Positions 5,752 to 9,842 of a stretch of 9,842 bases of DNA are shown here, piece after piece. The notes under the pieces were generated by a model. The model did not search any database, was not told the DNA's origin, and saw only the letters and a list, made by a program, of their open reading frames with translations. Position 1 is the first letter of the stretch. Every line of letters begins with the position of its first letter. The translations under genes and the position numbers were made by a program. Source of the DNA: Chloroflexia bacterium (GTDB taxonomy: Bacteria; Chloroflexota; Chloroflexia; QHBQ01; JADMIH01); contig JAICKM010000206.1 in NCBI GenBank assembly GCA_025927935.1, positions 1-9,842 of the forward strand, given 5' to 3'.

Positions 5752-6224
5752 ACGCGGACGGTGTAGGGGCGGTCGCGCCAGTGCGCGAGGAACGCGCGGC
5801 GCGGGTCGCCCTCGAACAGCACGCCGCCGCGCGTGACCCGGCCCTCGCGCGCCAGGCGCAGCGAGAACCCGGCCCAGCTTTCGCGGAAGGCATCGCCGAC
5901 GTGGTCCACGCCGCTGTCGCCGCTGCTTCGCCCGCTATAGCGGCCCCGCTCGCCCGCCGACCGGAAGCGCAGGCAGCGCTGGTAGTTGCGCTGGGCCTGC
6001 TTCTCGATGGCGTCCACCCGGCGCATGATCTCGGTCCACGGCGTGCCGATGGGCACGTCGAAAATGCCGATATGGCCGTGGACCCGGTCGTCGGCGGGGA
6101 AGCGATAGCCGGGATAGACGGTAATCTGCAACTGGCCGTCGCCCAGGTCAAAACCGACGAACAGCATGGTGTCGCCGTACTGGGCCACGGCCCCCGCGAA
6201 GTCCGCGGTCAGAATGTCTTCCAT
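5694..6224 (-). CDS. Hypothetical protein, 176 residues
   Basis: I do not recognise a family. The protein begins MEDILTADFAGAVAQYGDTMLFVGFDLGDGQ and is mainly alternating beta-like and charged stretches: LQITVYPGYRF (32-42), an HGHIGIFDVPIG segment (49-60), an Arg/Ser/Gly-rich middle (85-107) and a C-terminal YTVRVYDSGSMLVVPGD (153-169). No signal peptide or membrane segment is seen. Codon use matches the neighbours (strong G/C in third positions), supporting a real gene. The ribosome binding site is weak (GGAT about 9 bases before the ATG). Only 29 bases separate it from the upstream Fe-S scaffold gene on the same strand, so the two are probably co-transcribed. That makes a link with Fe-S assembly possible but unproven. 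Its stop lies just past the dispersed repeat cluster. Confidence 0.75.
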   Translation of the reverse strand: MEDILTADFAGAVAQYGDTMLFVGFDLGDGQLQITVYPGYRFPADDRVHGHIGIFDVPIGTPWTEIMRRVDAIEKQAQRNYQRCLRFRSAGERGRYSGRSSGDSGVDHVGDAFRESWAGFSLRLAREGRVTRGGVLFEGDPRRAFLAHWRDRPYTVRVYDSGSMLVVPGDRTAEIP

Positions 6225-6253
6225 ATAAGCGATCCGGTGGGCAGGCGCGGGCG

Positions 6254-6658
6254 CTACTCAGAACCGCCGGCGCGCCGCTGCTGCCGATAGCTTTTGACGG
6301 CGTCCTTGAGCGTGCCCAGCGCGAGAGTCGCGCAGCGGGGCCGGCTCATCACCACTTCCCGCCCCAGCAGGTCGATGATTTCGTCGTGCGTCAACTCCTC
6401 GACCGAGTCGAGGCTGGCGCCCTCGGCCCGCTCGGCCACGAACTCGGCGGCGGCCTGGCTGATGGTACAGCCCTGGCCCTCGAAGCGTAGCGCGCTGATA
6501 CGCCCGTCGTCGCCCACCTTCAGGTGATAGGTGAGGATGTCGCCGCAGCCGGGGTTGCCCCCGTTCACTGAGACATCGGCGTCGTCCAGCGTGCCCCGGT
6601 GTTCGGGATGCTGATAAAGTTCCAACAGGTAGTCAATCTGCGATTGTCGATCCATCAT
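6254..6658 (-). CDS. sufU: SufU-like iron-sulfur cluster assembly scaffold protein
   Basis: The product has the three ligand motifs of the NifU_N/IscU/SufU family: GGNPGCGD with Cys38 and Asp40, GQGCTISQAAAE with Cys64, and RPRCATLAL with Cys109. The RxRCATLA ending and Thr after the second cysteine favour the SufU branch over IscU, which has His before its last cysteine. SufU accepts sulfur from the cysteine desulfurase SufS, using zinc at this site, while scaffold roles are proposed for relatives. The frame extends upstream to 6718, but the ATG at 6658 (or the adjacent one at 6655) fits the family start MxDRQSQIDYLLELYQHP and lies downstream of the predicted promoter. No strong ribosome binding site is seen. 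The length, 134 residues, is normal. No sufS, sufB, sufC or sufD gene is beside it in this window. Confidence 0.9.
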   Translation of the reverse strand: MMDRQSQIDYLLELYQHPEHRGTLDDADVSVNGGNPGCGDILTYHLKVGDDGRISALRFEGQGCTISQAAAEFVAERAEGASLDSVEELTHDEIIDLLGREVVMSRPRCATLALGTLKDAVKSYRQQRRAGGSE

Positions 6659-6688
6659 GTGTTCGTCTATTTCTCTGCATAAATAGGG

Positions 6689-6702
6689 CCAGGCAAGCCT
6701 GG
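6689..6702. other. Perfect 14-bp palindrome in the sufU leader
   Basis: CCAGGCAAGCCTGG (plus strand) is two 6-base arms around a 2-base centre, just downstream of the predicted transcription start. It could be an operator site or a small RNA hairpin. No regulator family is assigned. Confidence 0.4.
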
Positions 6703-6719
6703 CGCCGGCAAGTCTCACT

Positions 6720-6748
6720 ACTATAACTTTACACGTATACTACTGTAA
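6720..6748 (-). promoter_or_regulatory. Sigma-70 promoter of the sufU-like operon
   Basis: On the minus strand TTACAG (6748-6743) and TATAGT (6725-6720) are spaced by 17 bases. The predicted start near 6713 gives a leader of about 55 bases. This placement also argues against using the in-frame ATG at 6718. Confidence 0.75.
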
Positions 6749-6817
6749 CGGGGATCTACGCCGCATTCTATCACGCGCCCGCCGCCGCGTCAACGCGCGC
6801 GGCCGCCGCCGCGCCCG

Positions 6818-6922
6818 GCGGCTCAAGCCGCGGGCTACCCTGACCATGGCCGCCTGTGCGGCCTCTTTGCCTAGCCCGCGCAGGCGGCCATCGTAGGCGT
6901 TGCCCGCCCCTTCAGGGGCGGG
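6818..6922. repeat. Structured intergenic palindromes between divergent promoters
   Basis: Three hairpin-capable elements follow one another. GCGGCT-CA-AGCCGC is at 6818-6831. A long stem of ATGGCCGCCTG (6846-6856) with 6881-6891 is extended inward by GCGG/CCGC. An 8-bp stem with loop TTCA is at 6903-6922. None is followed by a T tract. No gene lies in 6659-7017; besides these elements it holds only the two divergent promoters and the leaders. Confidence 0.6.
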
Positions 6923-6941
6923 GGCGGGGGCGGCAGCCTGC

Positions 6942-6970
6942 TTGACATCCACGAGCGCGTTCCCTATAAT
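6942..6970 (+). promoter_or_regulatory. Perfect-consensus sigma-70 promoter of the yceD-rpmF-fab operon
   Basis: TTGACA (6942-6947), a 17-base spacer and TATAAT (6965-6970) match the consensus at every position. Transcription would start near 6977, about 40 bases before the first gene, as suits a highly expressed ribosomal and lipid synthesis operon. Confidence 0.95.
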
Positions 6971-7017
6971 ACAGAGGTTATGCCGCGCCCGATGCGTGGA
7001 CAGGAGTTATGTGTCTG

Positions 7018-7608
7018 ATGGACATGGAATTTAATGTTGCCCAGCTCATGAAAGAGCCGGTCGGCGCGAAACGCAGCTACGACTTCGGCACGCCGGAATT
7101 GCTGCTCAGCGAGGCGCTGGAGGGGGAGTCGCTGGCGCTGGTCGCGCGAGATGTGCAGGGCCACATCGCCTTCACCCGGCTGCGCGCGCAGGTGCGGGCA
7201 GTGGGCAACGTGCAGGCCCAGGTCGAATTGCAGTGCAGCCGCTGCCTGGAATTGTTTGTGACCGCCGTGGACGCGCCGCTGGACGAGCTGTTCAAGCAGA
7301 CCATCGACGTCGTCAGCGGCCACCCCCTGCCTCAGAGCGACAACTCGGACGACGACGAGGACGATGTGTTCCCCATTAACCAGAACCATATCCTCGATCT
7401 GACCGAGCCGGTGCGCCAGGCGCTGCTCGTCGCGCTGCCGATGCGCCCCTTGCACAGCGAGGATTGCCGGGGCCTCTGCGCCACCTGCGGCACCAATCTC
7501 AACCTGGCCCAATGTGATTGCGTGCCCGAAGAAGGCGATCCGCGCTTTGCCGCGCTCTCGAATTTGCTGGCCGATTTCGACACCAGCGACCGGCATTCCA
7601 ACAACTAG
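7018..7608 (+). CDS. yceD: YceD/DUF177 family protein
   Basis: The 196-residue protein has the DUF177 layout: an N-terminal MEFNVAQLMKEPVG segment, the CSRC pair (Cys73, Cys76), an acidic stretch (SDNSDDDEDD, 108-117), and a C-terminal cysteine cluster CRGLCATCGTNLNLAQCDC (150-168). It lies directly upstream of rpmF, the conserved arrangement of this family, whose members are linked to 23S rRNA accumulation and ribosome assembly. An in-frame ATG at 7009 sits only two bases after AGGAG (7002-7006). The ATG at 7018 has 11 bases of spacing and was preferred; 7024 is also possible. It is the first gene after a perfect-consensus promoter, 57 bases ahead of rpmF. Confidence 0.9.
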   Translation: MDMEFNVAQLMKEPVGAKRSYDFGTPELLLSEALEGESLALVARDVQGHIAFTRLRAQVRAVGNVQAQVELQCSRCLELFVTAVDAPLDELFKQTIDVVSGHPLPQSDNSDDDEDDVFPINQNHILDLTEPVRQALLVALPMRPLHSEDCRGLCATCGTNLNLAQCDCVPEEGDPRFAALSNLLADFDTSDRHSNN

Positions 7609-7665
7609 GCCACCCTCGCCGCCCGCGGCGAACCAGCACAAGTAGCAAAGGAGTTTGACAAGGTC

Positions 7666-7863
7666 ATGGGAGCTGTCCCCAAGCAACGAATCTCGCGCGC
7701 TCAGCAGGGCAATCATCGCACCGGCTACCGCGCCAAGACGATTCATGTCGTCGAATGCCCGAATTGCCACAACCTGCACCGCTCGCACTATGTGTGCCCG
7801 TCGTGCGGCACCTATAAGGGCCTGCAAGTGTACGAAATCAAGCAGGCCAAGACCGAGGAGTAA
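7666..7863 (+). CDS. rpmF: Large-subunit ribosomal protein bL32
   Basis: The 65-residue basic protein starts MGAVPKQRISRAQQGNHR, close to the usual AVPKRRxSxxRxxxRR start of bL32. It carries a zinc ribbon of two CxxC pairs, Cys31/Cys34 (CPNC) and Cys44/Cys47 (CPSC), so this is the zinc-binding (C+) form. AAGGAG at 7648-7653 is 12 bases before the ATG, a rather long spacing. It is part of the 50S subunit and is very likely co-transcribed with yceD upstream and fabH downstream. Confidence 0.96.
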   Translation: MGAVPKQRISRAQQGNHRTGYRAKTIHVVECPNCHNLHRSHYVCPSCGTYKGLQVYEIKQAKTEE

Positions 7864-7876
7864 TCCCGGCTTCCCC

Positions 7877-7914
7877 GCGGCGGCGACAGCATCATCCGAG
7901 GCTGCTGCCGCCGC
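7877..7914 (+). other. GC-rich hairpin between rpmF and fabH
   Basis: GCGGCGGC (7877-7884) pairs with GCCGCCGC (7907-7914), and CAGC pairs with GCTG inside. There is no T tract behind it, so it is probably not a full terminator. It may be a processing or attenuation structure that lowers fab expression relative to bL32. Confidence 0.45.
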
Positions 7915-7955
7915 GACTTCTATAAAACCGAACGTGGGCTTCGTCATTCAGGAGC

Positions 7956-8957
7956 ATGGTTGTGAAGAACTACGCCGCAATTCGCGGATGGGGCATGTAC
8001 ACGCCGGAGCGTGTCATGTCCAACGACGAGATGGCTACTTTTGTCGATACCTCGGATGAGTGGATCCGCACACGCACCGGCATCGCCCAGCGCCATATCC
8101 TGGCCGATGATGAAACAACCTCCAGCCTCGCCACCCATGCCGCCCGCCAGGCCCTGGCCCAGGCGGACCTCCCCGCCGACCAATTGGACCTGATTATCGT
8201 CGCCACCTGCACCCCCGATTATTTGCTGCCCTCGACCGCCTGCCTGGTCCAGGAGGCGCTGGGCGCCAAGAACGCCGCCGCCTTCGACCTCGGCGCTGTC
8301 TGCTCCGGCTTTATGTATGCCCTGGTTACGGCCAGCCAGTTCGTGCAGACCGGTAATTACCGCAACGTGCTCGTGGTTGGGGCCGAGTCGCTGAGCCGCT
8401 TCTTGAACTTCAAGGATCGCACCACCTGCGTGCTGTTCGGCGACGGCGCGGGCGCGGTCGTCTTGCAGGCCAACGAGGCCCCGGCGGGCGTGCTGTCCTT
8501 CGTGCTTAATGCCCAGGGGTCGGGCGCGGACCTTATTAAAATCCCGGCGGGCGGCAGCGCCGCGCCCGGTATGCGCGGATCGCTGGCTGAAGAAGAGTAC
8601 TATATCCACATGAGTGGCGGCGAGGTTTATCAGTTTGCGGTGCGCACTATGAGCGAGGATTCGGCGAACGCCGTCCGCAAAGCCGGGTTGGCGCTCGACG
8701 ACATCGACCTCATTATTCCGCACCAGGCCAATATCCGCATCATCGAGGCGGTGTCGCGGCGGCTCGATTTCCCGATGGACAAGTTCTTTGTCAACATCGA
8801 CCGCATGGGCAACACCTCCGCTGCATCCATCCCGATGGCGTTGTGCGAAGCGGTCGCGGCGGGCCGCATACGGCCCGGCGCCAACGTCGTCTTCGTCGGC
8901 TTCGGTTCGGGCCTCACCAGCGGCGCCACGGTCGTGCGCTGGGGGTGGGACGGGTGA
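7956..8957 (+). CDS. fabH: Beta-ketoacyl-ACP synthase III
   Basis: The 333-residue enzyme condenses acetyl-CoA (or a branched primer) with malonyl-ACP to start type II fatty acid synthesis in the cytoplasm. The catalytic triad is visible: Cys116 in DLGAVCSGFMYAL, His256 in IIPHQANIRII and Asn286 in DRMGNTSAASIP. Also present are the N-terminal TSDEWIRTRTGI block (32-43), the FGDGAGAVVL loop (161-170) and the C-terminal GFGSGLTSGATVVRW. The length is normal. AGGAG (7950-7954) is only one base from the ATG at 7956. An in-frame GTG at 7962 has seven bases of spacing and may be the true start, removing two residues. The gene overlaps fabD by four bases. plsX, which often precedes fabH, is absent. 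Confidence 0.97.
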   Translation: MVVKNYAAIRGWGMYTPERVMSNDEMATFVDTSDEWIRTRTGIAQRHILADDETTSSLATHAARQALAQADLPADQLDLIIVATCTPDYLLPSTACLVQEALGAKNAAAFDLGAVCSGFMYALVTASQFVQTGNYRNVLVVGAESLSRFLNFKDRTTCVLFGDGAGAVVLQANEAPAGVLSFVLNAQGSGADLIKIPAGGSAAPGMRGSLAEEEYYIHMSGGEVYQFAVRTMSEDSANAVRKAGLALDDIDLIIPHQANIRIIEAVSRRLDFPMDKFFVNIDRMGNTSAASIPMALCEAVAAGRIRPGANVVFVGFGSGLTSGATVVRWGWDG

Positions 8958-9842
8958 CGGAGACCGCGCAGACCGGCGCCGCCTGGGTCTTTCCAGGGCA
9001 GGGTTCGCAAACCGCCGGCATGGGCCGGGCGCTCTACCAGGAGCTATCGGCCGTCCGCGCGCTGTATGATGAAGCCGATGACGTGCTTGGCTTCGCCCTG
9101 TCGCGCCTCTGTTTCGAGGGGCCGGAAGCCGAGTTGAACCGCACCGCCAACGCCCAACCCGCCCTCGTGGTGACCAGCCTGGCCCACCTGGTGGCCTTGC
9201 GTGAGCGCGGCGTCGCCGTGCCCACGCCGCAATTCGTAGCCGGGCACAGCCTGGGCGAGTACAGCGCCTTGCTGGCCGCGGGCGCGTGGTCACTGGCCGA
9301 GGCGTTGCGCGTGGTGCGCGCCCGTGGCGAGGCCATGCAGGCGGCGGGCGACCAGAGTCCCGACGGCAGCGGGATGGCCGCCGTGCTCGGCGCCGACGAT
9401 GCCATGCTGGCCGAGGTCTGCGCCGCCTGCGACGTGGACCTGGCGAACTTCAACGCGCCGGGCCAGACGGTGATCAGCGGCAGCCGCGGCGGCGTGGAGC
9501 GGGCCGGGGCGCTGGCGAAAGAGCGTGGCGCGCGCCGGATCATGCCTCTGGCCGTCAGCATCGCCTCTCATTCGCGCCTGATGCGCCCCGCCGCCGCGCA
9601 AATGGAAGGCATCCTGGCCGCGGTCTCTTTGCAGCCTCCGCAGGTGCCGCTGATCCCCAACGTCACCGCGCAACCCGAAACAGACCCCGCCGAGATCCGC
9701 CGCCTGCTGGTCGAACAACTCGTCTCCCCGGTGCGCTGGGTCGAGTCGGTGCAGTTCATGACCGGCGCCGGGGTGACGACGTTCTGGGAGATCGGCGCGG
9801 GCAAGGTGCTGGGCGGCCTGATCAAGCGCATCGCCCCGACCG
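8954..9842 (+). CDS. fabD: Malonyl-CoA:ACP transacylase, partial
   Basis: The GTG start overlaps the fabH stop (GTGA), with a G-rich Shine-Dalgarno-like stretch just before it, so translation is probably coupled. The 296 codons present run to the window edge and lack only a short C-terminal part. Family motifs are FPGQGSQTAGMG (13-24), the nucleophile elbow GHSLGEYSALLAAG (97-110) with Ser99, RGEAMQAA (124-131) with Arg124 as the malonyl-carboxylate ligand, NFNAPGQTVISG (165-176), and VSIASHSRLM (201-210) with His206 as the catalytic base. It loads malonyl groups from CoA onto ACP to feed FabH and the elongation enzymes. fabG, acpP and fabF would be expected downstream, outside the window. 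Confidence 0.96.
   Translation, partial: MTETAQTGAAWVFPGQGSQTAGMGRALYQELSAVRALYDEADDVLGFALSRLCFEGPEAELNRTANAQPALVVTSLAHLVALRERGVAVPTPQFVAGHSLGEYSALLAAGAWSLAEALRVVRARGEAMQAAGDQSPDGSGMAAVLGADDAMLAEVCAACDVDLANFNAPGQTVISGSRGGVERAGALAKERGARRIMPLAVSIASHSRLMRPAAAQMEGILAAVSLQPPQVPLIPNVTAQPETDPAEIRRLLVEQLVSPVRWVESVQFMTGAGVTTFWEIGAGKVLGGLIKRIAPT

Noticed and set aside
7877..7914. Hairpin after rpmF as a terminator
   Set aside because: It lacks a T tract, and the next genes belong to the same conserved operon, so it was kept only as a hairpin.
7944..9293. 449-codon minus-strand open frame
   Set aside because: It is antisense to fabH and fabD, both of which have full catalytic motifs on the plus strand.

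Overview
The window is GC-rich and carries ordinary bacterial chromosomal genes with sigma-70-type promoters. The best guess for the source is a member of the Chloroflexota. This rests on gene content and style: a general-stress glycine-zipper protein, a yceD-rpmF-fabH-fabD cluster, a secreted alpha/alpha-toroid protein behind a cobalamin riboswitch, and many short dispersed palindromic repeats between genes. No rRNA or taxonomic marker is present, so the assignment is inference.

Left end (1-1378, minus strand): a complete B12-controlled transcription unit reads leftward. A TTGACA/TATACT promoter is followed by a cobalamin riboswitch aptamer and an intrinsic terminator. A dispersed repeat lies in the leader, and a strong Shine-Dalgarno then precedes a secreted protein built of prenyltransferase/squalene-cyclase-like repeats. 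The gene runs off the window. Its control by B12 suggests a cobalamin-capturing protein of the intrinsic-factor/transcobalamin kind. This is the most interesting system in the window.

Middle (1379-5700): a 540-residue general-stress (YflT/GSP17M-like) protein has two 83%-identical 100-residue glycine-zipper modules and a strong terminator. Next come a region of heptad and nested inverted repeats, a small DUF971 (GBBH-like N-domain) protein with two CxCxxC motifs, and another palindromic repeat. A convergent S51 peptidase (peptidase E-like) follows. The stretch 5059-5751 is a graveyard: the C-terminal remnant of an IS630-family transposase abuts, in frame, an N-terminally truncated membrane protein whose tail runs into three copies of a dispersed repeat.

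Right part (5694-9842): a minus-strand pair encodes a SufU-like Fe-S scaffold and an unrecognised 176-residue protein, with a good promoter and a small palindrome in the leader. A structured intergenic region separates it from a divergent plus-strand operon. That operon is driven by a perfect-consensus promoter (TTGACA-N17-TATAAT) and reads yceD (DUF177), rpmF (bL32), fabH and fabD (cut by the window end). It joins ribosome biogenesis to the first steps of type II fatty acid synthesis. plsX, often found between rpmF and fabH, is absent.
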